A DNA stretch of 50,432 bases, taken from the NCBI GenBank assembly GCA_025057115.1, contig JANWWZ010000020.1, positions 1 to 50,432 of the forward strand, read 5' to 3'. Of the stretch, positions 16,469 through 25,706 are shown one piece after another. The position numbers and the translations under genes were made by a program. The notes beneath the pieces were generated by a model. It saw nothing but the letters and a program-made list of their open reading frames with translations, did no database searches and had not been told where the DNA came from. The DNA comes from Bernardetiaceae bacterium. Its GTDB lineage: Bacteria > Bacteroidota > Bacteroidia > Cytophagales > Thermoflexibacteraceae. Within the stretch, counting starts at the first letter, position 1. Each line of letters begins with the position of its first letter.

Positions 16469-17032
16469 ATGGTGTTGCCATTGCAAACGCTGGTCAATCA
16501 CATAGAAGCAATTATTTTCTGCTCTCCTGCGCCCGTAACAGTAGAGCAGATGTACCAATGCCTTAAAGAGGTCTTGCACGATGAAATCTGCCAAGAGGAT
16601 ATACATCGCGCTCTTGAAGTGCTTAACAAGCGCTACAATCACCAAGGAAGTGCTATTGAGCTAGTGCACGTAGCCGATGGTTATCAATTCTTCACCAAAC
16701 CCGAGTACTATCCAAGCGTGGCTGCCTTGTTGAGAATTACCTCCGCCAAAAGCCTTTCTCAAGCTGCTTTAGAAACTTTAGCTATTATCGCCTATCGCCA
16801 ACCTGTAACAAAAGCACAAATAGAGCAAATCCGAGGCGTAAACTGCGACTATGCCCTGCAAAAATTGCTAGAAAAAGAGCTTATAGAAATAGTAGGCAGG
16901 GCGCAAGCTCCAGGAAAACCTCTGTTATATGCCACTTCCCGCGCTTTTATGGAATACTTCCTCCTCAACAGCGTAAAAGATTTACCTCAACCGAAAGATT
17001 TGCCCACAGAAAAAGACCAACAAAACTCGTAG
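16469..17032 (+). CDS. scpB: Segregation and condensation protein B
   Basis: A 187-residue subunit of the SMC-ScpA-ScpB condensin complex, which compacts and helps segregate the chromosome. The two winged-helix domains are visible: LVNHIEAIIFCSPAPVTVEQ at the N terminus, and AALETLAIIAYRQPVTKAQI followed by IRGVNCDYALQKLLEKELIE in the second. The ATG at 16469 is chosen because the open frame upstream overlaps a terminator hairpin and because this start gives the standard N terminus. It is followed by an RluB/RsuA-type pseudouridine synthase, a neighbour pairing found across many bacteria. Confidence 0.94.
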   Translation: MVLPLQTLVNHIEAIIFCSPAPVTVEQMYQCLKEVLHDEICQEDIHRALEVLNKRYNHQGSAIELVHVADGYQFFTKPEYYPSVAALLRITSAKSLSQAALETLAIIAYRQPVTKAQIEQIRGVNCDYALQKLLEKELIEIVGRAQAPGKPLLYATSRAFMEYFLLNSVKDLPQPKDLPTEKDQQNS

Positions 17033-17051
17033 CACTTTTCCGCCAACAAAT

Positions 17052-17059
17052 TACTTTTG
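17052..17059 (+). promoter_or_regulatory. -7 element for the pseudouridine synthase gene
   Basis: TACTTTTG fully matches TAnnTTTG, 58 bp before the ATG. A second full match, TAAATTTG (17104-17111), lies only 6 bp before the ATG and would give an almost leaderless mRNA. Confidence 0.4.
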
Positions 17060-17117
17060 TAACTTTATAGAATGACAAACCGCTAAAATCGCATTTTAAG
17101 GAGTAAATTTGCTTATC

Positions 17118-18236
17118 ATGACTGGCAAAAAAAACACAACGCCGCAAAAAAGACGCAACACACCCTCTTCTAAAGGTGAGCCCAAACAGCGCAAAACGGT
17201 TTCCAGCCAAAAAAAGCCTCTCTCTGAACCTTTAGATAAAAAGCAAACCGAGGCAAAAAAGAAGGCAAGCCAAGAAAATAAATCAAAAGAGAAAAATAAT
17301 TCTCCAAGGCGGAGAGGCATTCCGCCTAACTACGAGTCCAATAAAAAGCCAACTCGTAAGCAACCTGCTAAAAAAATCAAAGAAAAAGAAACTATTCGCA
17401 CTCCTGATTACGACATGGAAAAAATCAAAGCAATTGGCAAATCCAAAGGAGTGGAACTGACTCCTAAAGAAGGCATTCGCCTCAATCGCTTTATTGCCAA
17501 TTCAGGAGTGTGCTCCCGACGGCAAGCAGACAAGTATATTGCCAGCGGACGCGTAACAGTCAACGGACAAGTAATTACCGAGATGGGCTACCGCGTCAAG
17601 CCCACAGATAAAGTAGCATTAGACGGGGAGGTACTCAAACGCGAGCGACTTGTGTATGTATTGCTCAATAAACCTAAAGGTTACATTACTACCACAGACG
17701 ACCCCAAAGCGCGCAAAACAGTGATGGAATTAGTAGCTGATGCCTGTAAAGAGCGCATTTACCCCGTAGGTCGGTTAGACCGCAACACTACTGGATTGCT
17801 CTTGCTAACCAACGACGGCGCGTTGGCAGAAAGACTCTCTCACCCTTCCAATGAAGTGAGAAAAAATTACCAGTTGGAGCTAGATAAACCCCTCCTAGAA
17901 GAACACTTTAACCAAATTGTTCGCGGCATTTACCTAGAAGATGGTTTCATCAAGCCTGATAAAATGGAGTACATCACTGGCGACCGCAAGATTATTTCCA
18001 TTGATATTCACAGCGGAAGGAACCGCATTGTGCGGCGCATTTTCGAACATTTTGGCTACAAAATTCTCCGCCTAGACCGAGCCATGTACGCAGGACTGAC
18101 GAAAAAAGGCTTGCCCCGAGGTCGCTGGCGCTACCTTACCCAGCAAGAAGTTATTCGGCTCAAGTTTTTCACTGGCAAAAGCAAAAAATGGCTTAAAAAA
18201 GAAGAAACTGCCCAAAGTCCTGTGCCAGAAGAATGA
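17118..18236 (+). CDS. RsuA/RluB-family rRNA pseudouridine synthase
   Basis: Converts a specific uridine in rRNA to pseudouridine. The 372-residue product has a long Lys-rich disordered N-terminal extension (about 1-115), an S4 RNA-binding domain (about 117-180; IRLNRFIANSGVCSRRQADKY) and a catalytic domain starting at YVLLNKPKGYITT. The catalytic Asp is in the signature GRLDRNTTGLLLLTNDG. The adjacent scpB supports RluB, which modifies 23S rRNA, but sequence alone does not fix the target. ATG at 17118 is preferred over an in-frame TTG at 17109. The gene is convergent with the hydrolase at 18273. Confidence 0.93.
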   Translation: MTGKKNTTPQKRRNTPSSKGEPKQRKTVSSQKKPLSEPLDKKQTEAKKKASQENKSKEKNNSPRRRGIPPNYESNKKPTRKQPAKKIKEKETIRTPDYDMEKIKAIGKSKGVELTPKEGIRLNRFIANSGVCSRRQADKYIASGRVTVNGQVITEMGYRVKPTDKVALDGEVLKRERLVYVLLNKPKGYITTTDDPKARKTVMELVADACKERIYPVGRLDRNTTGLLLLTNDGALAERLSHPSNEVRKNYQLELDKPLLEEHFNQIVRGIYLEDGFIKPDKMEYITGDRKIISIDIHSGRNRIVRRIFEHFGYKILRLDRAMYAGLTKKGLPRGRWRYLTQQEVIRLKFFTGKSKKWLKKEETAQSPVPEE

Positions 18237-18272
18237 ATCAAACTTTCATGCTTTGAAAATTTGTTTGGTTGA

Positions 18273-19175
18273 TTAGTTCAAATCTTTCAAATTGCCACTG
18301 GTTACAAGGCACTTGTAAAGCGCATTGCCCGTGGAAACCACTTCGTTGTGCCCCAGCATGCTTTGAATGAATACAACGCGATGTTTTTCTAATTCTGTCA
18401 AAGAAGCGTCTATTTCTTTGAAAGAAGCAAAGGGAATGCGCCATGCCTTCATAACGGTCATCATTTCCATGCTTTGCTGCTCGGTCCCACCTTCAGCAGG
18501 TGAAGTAATAGCTATAAAGCGCCCTAACTTGTTGCGATCTATCCAGAGGATAAATTTTTCAAATTGTCCATACAATCCATCAAAAAGATAAACTTCTTTG
18601 ACCTCCAGCCCCCCGTGCATGAGAATGTGGGCAATGACGCGATAGGCACCACTATGCCCTGCTAACACAACTGTACCAATTTTGGGATTGCCGCGAATTA
18701 CTTTTTCATTGGATAATTTTAACAAAACTTCATTGACAAAGGCAGCAAAAATTCCTGCTTTCTCCAGTTTGCCACCGTGAGAGTCTGGCGCGTTTTTAGG
18801 ACCTTGAGGAAGAATTAAAATCGCATTTTTGCTCGCCTGGACAAATTGGTTAATCAAATTAAACTGCGCCAAAACGCTATCGACGTTGTTGTACCATCCA
18901 TGAAAATAAATCACTAGGTCAATTTCGCGGGAGGTTTGGAACCTTCTAGGTACAAAAACCAAAGCAGTGCTATCGCTATAATGCTCTTGAGCAGGGTAAA
19001 ATTTGCCGTTATAGGTGTGCCCCTGTGCACGCTCAGCCGCAGGGAAAGGCGCATTTGCCAAATACAAGCGATAGAGCTTGCCATAGGACTGGTAAACGGT
19101 ATCGCTGTCAATTTCCTGCCCAATGGCTTGATAGTAGGTCAGCAACAAGCTCAATGTTACTAGCAATGTTCTCAT
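18273..19175 (-). CDS. Secreted alpha/beta-hydrolase-fold protein
   Basis: Exported protein of 300 residues from ATG at 19175, chosen because it gives a clean signal peptide (MRTLLVTLSLLLTYYQAIGQ). A much longer open frame upstream would overlap the divergent methyltransferase promoter. Alpha/beta hydrolase features are IYFHGWYNN near residue 90 (oxyanion loop), nucleophile elbow AGHSGAYR with Ser175, and probable acid Asp199 (YLFDGLYG) and base His276 (MLGHNEVV). The substrate is unknown; esterase- or peptidase-like activity is expected for the fold. It is convergent with the pseudouridine synthase, leaving only a 36-bp gap. Confidence 0.82.
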   Translation of the reverse strand: MRTLLVTLSLLLTYYQAIGQEIDSDTVYQSYGKLYRLYLANAPFPAAERAQGHTYNGKFYPAQEHYSDSTALVFVPRRFQTSREIDLVIYFHGWYNNVDSVLAQFNLINQFVQASKNAILILPQGPKNAPDSHGGKLEKAGIFAAFVNEVLLKLSNEKVIRGNPKIGTVVLAGHSGAYRVIAHILMHGGLEVKEVYLFDGLYGQFEKFILWIDRNKLGRFIAITSPAEGGTEQQSMEMMTVMKAWRIPFASFKEIDASLTELEKHRVVFIQSMLGHNEVVSTGNALYKCLVTSGNLKDLN

Positions 19176-19194
19176 AATCTTAAAAAGAAAAAAC

Positions 19195-19225
19195 TTGCAA
19201 ATGCGTAAGTGCTTGTTTATCTTTA
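19195..19225 (+). promoter_or_regulatory. Candidate promoter of the O-methyltransferase gene
   Basis: TTG at 19195-19197, a 20-bp spacer and TATCTTTA (7/8 to TAnnTTTG) at 19218-19225, which is 40 bp before the ATG. Confidence 0.45.
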
Positions 19226-19265
19226 CTATTAACTTGTTTAGCTCAAGTTTAACTTTAATGTAGCC

Positions 19266-19913
19266 ATGCCTATAAGCCAGTGGGAACAAGCAGCCGTAGA
19301 ACGCTATGCCGAAGCACATACCACTCCCGATCCTCCTTTGTTGAATCAGCTTGTTCGCGAAACACACCTTAAGACAACTATGCCTCGCATGCTTTCAGGA
19401 CCTTTGCAGGGAGCGCTGCTTTCTTTGCTTACAAGGCTTATCCGCCCAACAAAAATACTGGAAATTGGCACATTTACTGGCTATTCTGCCCTCTGTCTAG
19501 CGCAAGGACTTGCCCCAGAAGGAAAACTCATTACCATAGATTGCAACGAGGAAACTTCAGAAATAGCCCGCCGCTATTTTGCTCAAGCAGGTTTGGCTGA
19601 CAAAATAAACATCCTTCTTGGCGATGCGGCACAAATATTGCCCACCTTAAACGAGGTCTTCGACTTAGTATATATCGATGCTGACAAGCGCCGCAACGCC
19701 GATTATTATCAAATGGTCCTTCCCAAAGTTCGTCCAGAAGGCTTAATACTGATTGACAACGTACTTTGGAGTGGCAAAGTGCTTTCCCCAGATCCCACAG
19801 ACAAAGACACTGCCGCTATCGTGGCGTTTAACCGAATGGTGCAAGAAGATAGCCGCGTAAAAAACTTATTACTTCCCATCCGCGACGGATTGATGATAGT
19901 GCAAAAATTGTAA
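19266..19913 (+). CDS. SAM-dependent O-methyltransferase, caffeoyl-CoA OMT-like
   Basis: A 215-residue class I methyltransferase of the metal-dependent O-methyltransferase family. Motif I is ILEIGTFTGYSALCLAQGL (SAM binding); the acidic SAM ribose contact is in KLITIDCNEE. Metal-binding acidic residues are expected in VYIDADKRR and LIDNVLWSGKV. It is probably cytoplasmic, and the acceptor is unknown. It is followed after 24 bp by the LysM gene on the same strand, so read-through is possible, but no functional link is obvious. Confidence 0.92.
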   Translation: MPISQWEQAAVERYAEAHTTPDPPLLNQLVRETHLKTTMPRMLSGPLQGALLSLLTRLIRPTKILEIGTFTGYSALCLAQGLAPEGKLITIDCNEETSEIARRYFAQAGLADKINILLGDAAQILPTLNEVFDLVYIDADKRRNADYYQMVLPKVRPEGLILIDNVLWSGKVLSPDPTDKDTAAIVAFNRMVQEDSRVKNLLLPIRDGLMIVQKL

Positions 19914-19937
19914 ATTAGATAAGTTAATGATAATGTT

Positions 19938-22900
19938 ATGAACACTCCAGGATTATTTTTTCTCTTCAGTAGCATGCTAATGGCTGCGCTACCCGTACAA
20001 GCGCAAGAACTTGCTGTTCCCTTGCAAATGCGTTTTGCTGAAGTAGAGCTTAGCATAGATCCTGCAGCGCGCAACAAAATCCAAAACCGCGCTAACTCAA
20101 TAATGAGCAATTGGAACTACTATCGCGAGCTCTCGGAGCGCTTTCAAATTTACGCCCCCATTATAAAGTCCGTTTTAAAGGAAGAAAATTGCCCAGAGGA
20201 CTTGCAATATATGGCTTTGCAACTCAGTGGACTAATGGCTGACGCTATTTCCCCTCGCATGGCATCAGCAAAAGGGTTTTGGCTTCTTCCTTTAGAAGTG
20301 GCACGCGAACAAGGTTTAACTGTGGACAATAACCTCGATGAGCGCAAGAGCATTCTTCCTGCCACGCGTGCCTTTGCCCGTGCCATGCAAAAAAACAACT
20401 ACTCTTTGCGCAACTGGTTTTATGCCGCTTTAGCCTATCAAGTAGGTCTTTCTAATGCCCTTGCCATGATAGACCGCTCTCGAATCGGTCTTAAACAAAT
20501 AGAAGTTACTACCAATACTCCTGACATGCTTATAGATTTGCTGGCTTATACACACGTTTTTCGAAATCCGCCCAGTGGCGTGGTAAAACCCCCTGTGCAA
20601 TTGCTCATTTATACCGAAACACAAGGCAAAACGCTAGAAGCCATCGCCAAGGCTACTGACTTACCTTTAGAGCAGCTTCGTTACTACAATAGCTGGCTAT
20701 TGGCTAAACACGTGCCACAAAAGCGAAATTTACCCGTATATCTACCCGTTACCCCTGACCAAGTGGAAAAAATAAGCACTGTCTTGAAAATTACCCCTCA
20801 AGGAAAGAATGCGGTTGCACGCGGTGAAATCATTCCCGTAACCGAAAATCCCTATCCAGTGATAACCAACCGCAATCAGCAGCAAATTGGCGACAAATAT
20901 TTCACTTTCGCTACTATCAACGGCATTCCAGGCATTATAGCGGCTGATGGTCAAACGATTGACGATTTAGCGGGTGCTGCCAAAATGAGCAAAAACCGCC
21001 TGCTCAAACTCAATGATCTAAGCGATCCCAACGCGCGCTTGCAAGCTGGAGAAGTTTTTTATGTAAAGCCTAAGCGAAATAAAGGTCCAATTAAAGAACA
21101 CGTAGTACAACCAGGTGAGTCGCTGCAGTCGATCGCCCAAATGTACGCAATGACTTTAAAAAGCCTCCAGCGCCTCAATCGCCTTCCCGCTGATGAAGTT
21201 CTAAAGCCAGGACGCGTGCTAGCGCTACAAGAACGAGTACCCAAAAATACTCCTCCTGAATACCGCTACCCTCCTCATACTCCTCCCATTGCCGACATGC
21301 CCGATGATACTCCTTCTACCTTCGATCCTAATGCACAAGCTAAGGAAAAAGGTGTACACATTGTCCAACCTGGCGAATCTATTTACGACATTGCTCAAAA
21401 ATACGGCGTTACTATTACCGAACTGCGCCACTGGAATGGATTGACTGGCTTCAATGTAACAGCAGGCATGGAACTCAAAATAAAAGGTGAACCCTTGCCC
21501 AAAGACGATACTCCTCCTTTAGCGAAGGACACCGCTGCAACCAGCACTCCCCAGTCCAGCGAAATTGCTATGCAGCCTCCCGCAAAGGATATTGATGTAA
21601 AACCAGACTCAACACAAAAGCAGCAACTTACTCATACTGTCCAACCAGGGGATAACATTTATTCAATTGCTCTTCAATACGGAATTAAGTTGGAAGACCT
21701 TCGCCGCTGGAATAACTTGCAAATTAGCAGCATTATCAAGCCTGGCGACGTACTTAAGTTGTATGATCCCAATCTTGCAACCAATACAGGAGAAACAACG
21801 GTAGTGGCTACGGCTCCCCAGCAAATTATCGTGGTGCAAGAAAGCAATACAGTTACCAAACACAAAGTACAACGCGGCGAGAATCTTACTCGCATTGCTC
21901 AAAAATACGGCGTTACAGTATCAAACCTTCGCGCATGGAATAACTTAAAAACTGACGCTTTAGCCATAGGACAAGAGCTCATCGTAAGCAATCCAACTGC
22001 GCAAAAAACTGCGCCTGCTTCTACTCCTTCTGGAACCACTTTTGTCAATGTCATGCCGCAAAGTGGTCAGTCTGCTACCAATAGTAATGTAGGAGTACAC
22101 CGCGTAGTATTTGGCGAGTCAGTAGAAGATATTATTAGACGCTATCAAATAGATATCAACGATTTTTATCGCTGGAATAACTTACCCGTTGGCACCACTG
22201 CGCTTGTAGCAGGCACTAATGTCTATGTTGCCGACCCTGCCACCGTTGGCAAAAATGAAGTAACTGTAGTACCGCAGCCCATTCCCCCAACCACCCAGCC
22301 TCCTACTACCTCAATTTCTGCACAACCCTCTTCTGGCAGCAACCAAACTCATCAAAGCAACCTTGCCAGCAATAGCGAAACCTATACTGTTCAAGCAGGA
22401 GAAACGCTCTTTAGCATTGCACGCAAGTATAACATTCCAATATCAGACCTGATGCGCTGGAACGGCATGGATATGAATACTCGTTTGCAGGTAAATCAAG
22501 TCATTCGCATTCAACCACCTAAAACCGCTCAAGCCAGTTCTACTAACGGCAATGATGCCGATAATACTAACAAAGGTTCTAGTATGCTTTCCAATCTTTC
22601 TCCTTTGCCCAAGTCAGGGGAAGAAATCCAAGCCACTGCTGCCAAACTTAGCACAGAGCAGGAAGAAGCGCGGGTTTATACTACTGTACCTGGAGACAAC
22701 ATCTATGACCTTGCTAACCGCTTCGGCATTCGACTTAGCGACTTTAGACGTTGGAACAATATTCCTGCTGGCACTTTTACCTTGCCGCCAGGCATGCCCA
22801 TTGCTCTTAATGAGGCAGCTGCTGCTCAAGTGGCAGCTATGAAAGCTAAAGCCCAATTACCAACTTCCTCTCCGCAAAGCCAAAGTATTGTAACCCAGTC

Positions 22901-23099
22901 TCCCCGCTTAGGAAAGTCCCACACAAAAACTACTAGTACTGCTCCCAGTGTTTCTGTGATTTATCACATAGTAAGTAAAGGCGAAACTTTGTACAGTATT
23001 GCCAAAAAATACAAGGTACAAGTAAGCCAATTAAAAGCATGGAATAAACTTAGCTCAGATCGCATCAATGCAGGTGAGCGCATTATTGTGCGCCAGTGA
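19938..23099 (+). CDS. Large exported LysM-repeat protein with degenerate transglycosylase domain
   Basis: Exported 1053-residue protein. After the signal peptide (1-22, ending PVQAQ) comes a region matching the MltD-type lytic transglycosylase (SLT) domain (about 60-175): VLKEENCPEDLQYMALQ, then DNNLDERKSILPATRAFARA and AALAYQVG. At the catalytic position the usual ALIESG reads ALQLSG, so Leu96 replaces the catalytic Glu and lytic activity is unlikely. Eight clear LysM repeats follow (consensus T(V)QPGE.. then YGV... then LR.WNNL), separated by Pro/Thr/Ser-rich linkers, plus two divergent LysM-like units ahead of them. LysM binds glycan backbones of peptidoglycan, so this looks like a non-catalytic cell-wall-binding scaffold (inference). 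It ends at a good terminator. Confidence 0.9.
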   Translation: MNTPGLFFLFSSMLMAALPVQAQELAVPLQMRFAEVELSIDPAARNKIQNRANSIMSNWNYYRELSERFQIYAPIIKSVLKEENCPEDLQYMALQLSGLMADAISPRMASAKGFWLLPLEVAREQGLTVDNNLDERKSILPATRAFARAMQKNNYSLRNWFYAALAYQVGLSNALAMIDRSRIGLKQIEVTTNTPDMLIDLLAYTHVFRNPPSGVVKPPVQLLIYTETQGKTLEAIAKATDLPLEQLRYYNSWLLAKHVPQKRNLPVYLPVTPDQVEKISTVLKITPQGKNAVARGEIIPVTENPYPVITNRNQQQIGDKYFTFATINGIPGIIAADGQTIDDLAGAAKMSKNRLLKLNDLSDPNARLQAGEVFYVKPKRNKGPIKEHVVQPGESLQSIAQMYAMTLKSLQRLNRLPADEVLKPGRVLALQERVPKNTPPEYRYPPHTPPIADMPDDTPSTFDPNAQAKEKGVHIVQPGESIYDIAQKYGVTITELRHWNGLTGFNVTAGMELKIKGEPLPKDDTPPLAKDTAATSTPQSSEIAMQPPAKDIDVKPDSTQKQQLTHTVQPGDNIYSIALQYGIKLEDLRRWNNLQISSIIKPGDVLKLYDPNLATNTGETTVVATAPQQIIVVQESNTVTKHKVQRGENLTRIAQKYGVTVSNLRAWNNLKTDALAIGQELIVSNPTAQKTAPASTPSGTTFVNVMPQSGQSATNSNVGVHRVVFGESVEDIIRRYQIDINDFYRWNNLPVGTTALVAGTNVYVADPATVGKNEVTVVPQPIPPTTQPPTTSISAQPSSGSNQTHQSNLASNSETYTVQAGETLFSIARKYNIPISDLMRWNGMDMNTRLQVNQVIRIQPPKTAQASSTNGNDADNTNKGSSMLSNLSPLPKSGEEIQATAAKLSTEQEEARVYTTVPGDNIYDLANRFGIRLSDFRRWNNIPAGTFTLPPGMPIALNEAAAAQVAAMKAKAQLPTSSPQSQSIVTQSPRLGKSHTKTTSTAPSVSVIYHIVSKGETLYSIAKKYKVQVSQLKAWNKLSSDRINAGERIIVRQ

Positions 23100-23126
23100 A
23101 CTGACTTTAGCGCTGGAGATGTTTCG

Positions 23127-23160
23127 CTGCATCAGAAATCCACTGATGCAGTTTTTATTT
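23127..23160 (+). terminator. Intrinsic terminator after the LysM gene
   Basis: A perfect 9-bp stem, CTGCATCAG with CTGATGCAG, has a 7-nt loop and is followed by TTTTTATTTT. Confidence 0.88.
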
Positions 23161-23199
23161 TGTTGAGCCTTGTTAAGGCAACTTTAATCTTAAAAGCCC

Positions 23200-23231
23200 T
23201 TGAACATTTAGCCGATTTTGTGGTATATTTG
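23200..23231 (+). promoter_or_regulatory. Promoter of the exported unknown protein
   Basis: TTG at 23200-23202, a 21-bp spacer and TATATTTG (full match) at 23224-23231, 34 bp before the preferred ATG. Confidence 0.6.
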
Positions 23232-23265
23232 TTTAGCGACCTTGCCATCAATGGCTCCATCCAAT

Positions 23266-24915
23266 ATGCGCACTTATTGTTTATTTGTGTTGCTGGGGGG
23301 GATAGCTGTCGGTAAAGTGTTTTCACAACCTACTCCCACGGAAAAACTAGATTCCTCGCTAGTAACAGTAAAAAAGCGCCTAGACTTTGATTTAGCCAAT
23401 CGCCGCATTGTAGCCCAACGCGTCATGCCTCTGGGCACGGAGGGGCTGCTGCTTTTCATAGAAGGCGAAGAGATATTGCGCAATATGCGGAAGGAAATCA
23501 CCATTGCTAAATATGATACCGCACTCAACTTGAAATGGGCACAACGCTATGCCATCGATGCCTCTTCTAACATGAACATTTATGCCCAGCAAGGAGATCA
23601 TTTATACTTCCTCATACCCAAAAGCGAGTACCGATATGATATTTTGCGGCTTAATGTAGTCCATGGACAGCTTTACATGATTCGCTATGACAAGCTAGTG
23701 GACATGGAAGTAAGCCATTTTGCCGTAATGAACGACATCATCCTCATAGGCGGACAAGTAAACGGCAATCCTGCGGTCATTCACTACGACTATAAACACG
23801 CCAAGCCTAAAATTCTTCCTTCGCTAAGCCAATTAAAAGGGCAAATTTCGCGCATGGATGTAAGCCCAGAACACAATGCCATCAGCGTGATTATTTCCAG
23901 CAGCATACGCCGAAAGGCAAGTTTTTACCACTATATTTACAACGGTCAAGGGCAGTTGCTTTACAAGCGCATCGTTCCTCATGAGCAGGAGTATAGCATC
24001 GTTAATTTTCGACCTTATTTTATCAGCCAAAGCAAGCAGTTGTTGCTGGGTTTGTACTCCCTGACCACCAAAGAAAAGTCGCAAGGAATCTACGTAGCTT
24101 TGTTTGAGGAAAATCAAAAAAAAGATATTAAGTTCTACGATTTTAGTTTTTTAAAGAATTTTTTTAACTACATGCCACCGCGCCGCCGCGAAAAGGTAAT
24201 TCTGCGCCTAAGAGATAAGCGACAAGAAGGAAAAATTCCTAAGCTAGATTACAACTTTTTTGCGCGCAACTTGCTGGTTACCCCTGAGAGGATCCTGTTT
24301 ATAGCCGACTCTTATATTCCCGTCTTCGTAGAAAGTACGATGGGAAGATTTGCTATCATTGGATCGCCTTTTTTCAATTCCTTTAGCGTTAATACCATGA
24401 ATCCTATCTTTCTTAGCTATAACAATCTCTTTTGGCTAGATCGCAATATGGTTCGCTCTCGGGAAGGCAACCGAATACCCACCTACTATCGCTATAAACA
24501 CACCGTTATCTGCGCCTTCGACAAAACAGGCAAGCTCATATGGGATAATAGTTTTGAGTACAAAGATGTGGAGTTAAAACAACCTGCCGAACTGTTGCAA
24601 ATCAACTTCAACAATGACTATTTGCAAATGATCTACTACCACAAAGAAAAACTCTATTACAAGCAAACCTACCGAAGTTTGCCTAACGAAACAATCTTTA
24701 CGACTCAAATTCCCATTAAACAGGAAGAAAAAAGCCTTATCGGCGAGCGAGAAGATGAGCAAGTCGCCTGGTGGTACAACAATTACTTTATTTTGTTTGG
24801 CAAACAAGAGATTAAGTCCTCTGCGTCAGAAAATGCACCTGTGCGTAAAAGAGTGTTTTACATTGCTAAAACTGCTATCCATCCTGCCTCTGCTGAAGAA
24901 AAGCAAAAGCAATGA
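23266..24915 (+). CDS. Exported protein of unknown function
   Basis: A 549-residue protein from ATG at 23266, chosen because it gives a signal peptide (MRTYCLFVLLGGIAVGKVFSQ) and suits the promoter. The mature part is rich in aromatic and charged residues, with repeated strand-like segments (HLYFLIPKSEYRYDILRLN, then DIILIGGQVNGNPAVIHYDY, later LLGLYSLTTKEKSQGIYVALF). This suggests a beta-propeller-like or other all-beta fold in the periplasm or at the outer membrane. I do not recognise a named family. It lies between the LysM gene (terminated) and pyrH (own promoter), so it is probably transcribed alone. Confidence 0.8.
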   Translation: MRTYCLFVLLGGIAVGKVFSQPTPTEKLDSSLVTVKKRLDFDLANRRIVAQRVMPLGTEGLLLFIEGEEILRNMRKEITIAKYDTALNLKWAQRYAIDASSNMNIYAQQGDHLYFLIPKSEYRYDILRLNVVHGQLYMIRYDKLVDMEVSHFAVMNDIILIGGQVNGNPAVIHYDYKHAKPKILPSLSQLKGQISRMDVSPEHNAISVIISSSIRRKASFYHYIYNGQGQLLYKRIVPHEQEYSIVNFRPYFISQSKQLLLGLYSLTTKEKSQGIYVALFEENQKKDIKFYDFSFLKNFFNYMPPRRREKVILRLRDKRQEGKIPKLDYNFFARNLLVTPERILFIADSYIPVFVESTMGRFAIIGSPFFNSFSVNTMNPIFLSYNNLFWLDRNMVRSREGNRIPTYYRYKHTVICAFDKTGKLIWDNSFEYKDVELKQPAELLQINFNNDYLQMIYYHKEKLYYKQTYRSLPNETIFTTQIPIKQEEKSLIGEREDEQVAWWYNNYFILFGKQEIKSSASENAPVRKRVFYIAKTAIHPASAEEKQKQ

Positions 24916-24949
24916 AACACGATGGAAAAAAGCAACCAAAAAATTCTGC

Positions 24950-24957
24950 TATATTTG
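24950..24957 (+). promoter_or_regulatory. -7 element for pyrH-frr
   Basis: TATATTTG fully matches TAnnTTTG, 24 bp before the pyrH ATG, just after the preceding stop codon. Confidence 0.5.
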
Positions 24958-24981
24958 CCGCGCCTTACCTGATTGATAGCA

Positions 24982-25686
24982 ATGAAATATAAGCGCGTCC
25001 TCCTCAAATTGAGCGGCGAGGCTCTAATGGGCAATCAAAAATTTGGCATAGATACAGAACGGCTAGCTCAATATACTCAAGAAATTAAAAAAGTAGTAGA
25101 TGAAGGCATCCAACTTGCCATTGTAATTGGAGGAGGAAACATTTATCGCGGTATCCAAGCAGAAAAGATGGGTATAGACCGCGTACAAGGCGACCACATG
25201 GGCATGCTTGCTACCTTAATTAACAGCATGGCTCTTCAAAGTGCCTTAGAAAAACTTGGCGTACAAACGCGTCTTATGTCGGCTATTCAAATGCAGCAAA
25301 TTTGCGAGCCTTATATCCGTCGGAGAGCTATTCGGCATTTGGAAAAAGGTCGCGTAGTGATTTTTGGCGCGGGTACGGGCAATCCCTTTTTTACTACTGA
25401 CTCGGCTGCTAGCCTGCGCGCCATCGAAATCGAAGCCGACGTAGTACTCAAAGGAACGCGCGTGGATGGAGTTTATAGCTCAGACCCAGAAAAAAATCCC
25501 AATGCAAAGCGCTACCACAGCCTTTCTTTCGACGAAGTATATGCCAAAGGCTTGCATGTAATGGACATGACCGCTTTCACCCTTTGCAAAGAAAACAAAC
25601 TACCTATCATTGTCTTTGATATGAACATGCCTGGCAATTTGCTCAAAATTGTCAAGGGCGATGAAATCGGTACTCTTATCTTCTAA
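24982..25686 (+). CDS. pyrH: UMP kinase
   Basis: Phosphorylates UMP to UDP with ATP in pyrimidine nucleotide synthesis. The 234-residue product is of the amino acid kinase fold. Visible signatures are [11 protein letters not shown] at the N terminus, [12 protein letters not shown] (phosphate binding) and [20 protein letters not shown] (nucleotide binding). ATG at 24982 is preferred over an in-frame TTG at 24973, since it gives the standard [12 protein letters not shown] start. frr follows after 20 bp, the usual pyrH-frr pairing, so the two form an operon ending at the terminator at 26286. Confidence 0.97.
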   Translation: MKYKRVLLKLSGEALMGNQKFGIDTERLAQYTQEIKKVVDEGIQLAIVIGGGNIYRGIQAEKMGIDRVQGDHMGMLATLINSMALQSALEKLGVQTRLMSAIQMQQICEPYIRRRAIRHLEKGRVVIFGAGTGNPFFTTDSAASLRAIEIEADVVLKGTRVDGVYSSDPEKNPNAKRYHSLSFDEVYAKGLHVMDMTAFTLCKENKLPIIVFDMNMPGNLLKIVKGDEIGTLIF

Positions 25687-25706
25687 AATTAAATTCACAT
25701 GCTATT

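Noticed and set aside
18237-18272. Possible terminator between the pseudouridine synthase and the hydrolase
   Set aside because: Only a weak AATCAAAC/GGTTGATT pairing with a mismatch and no T tract can be drawn.
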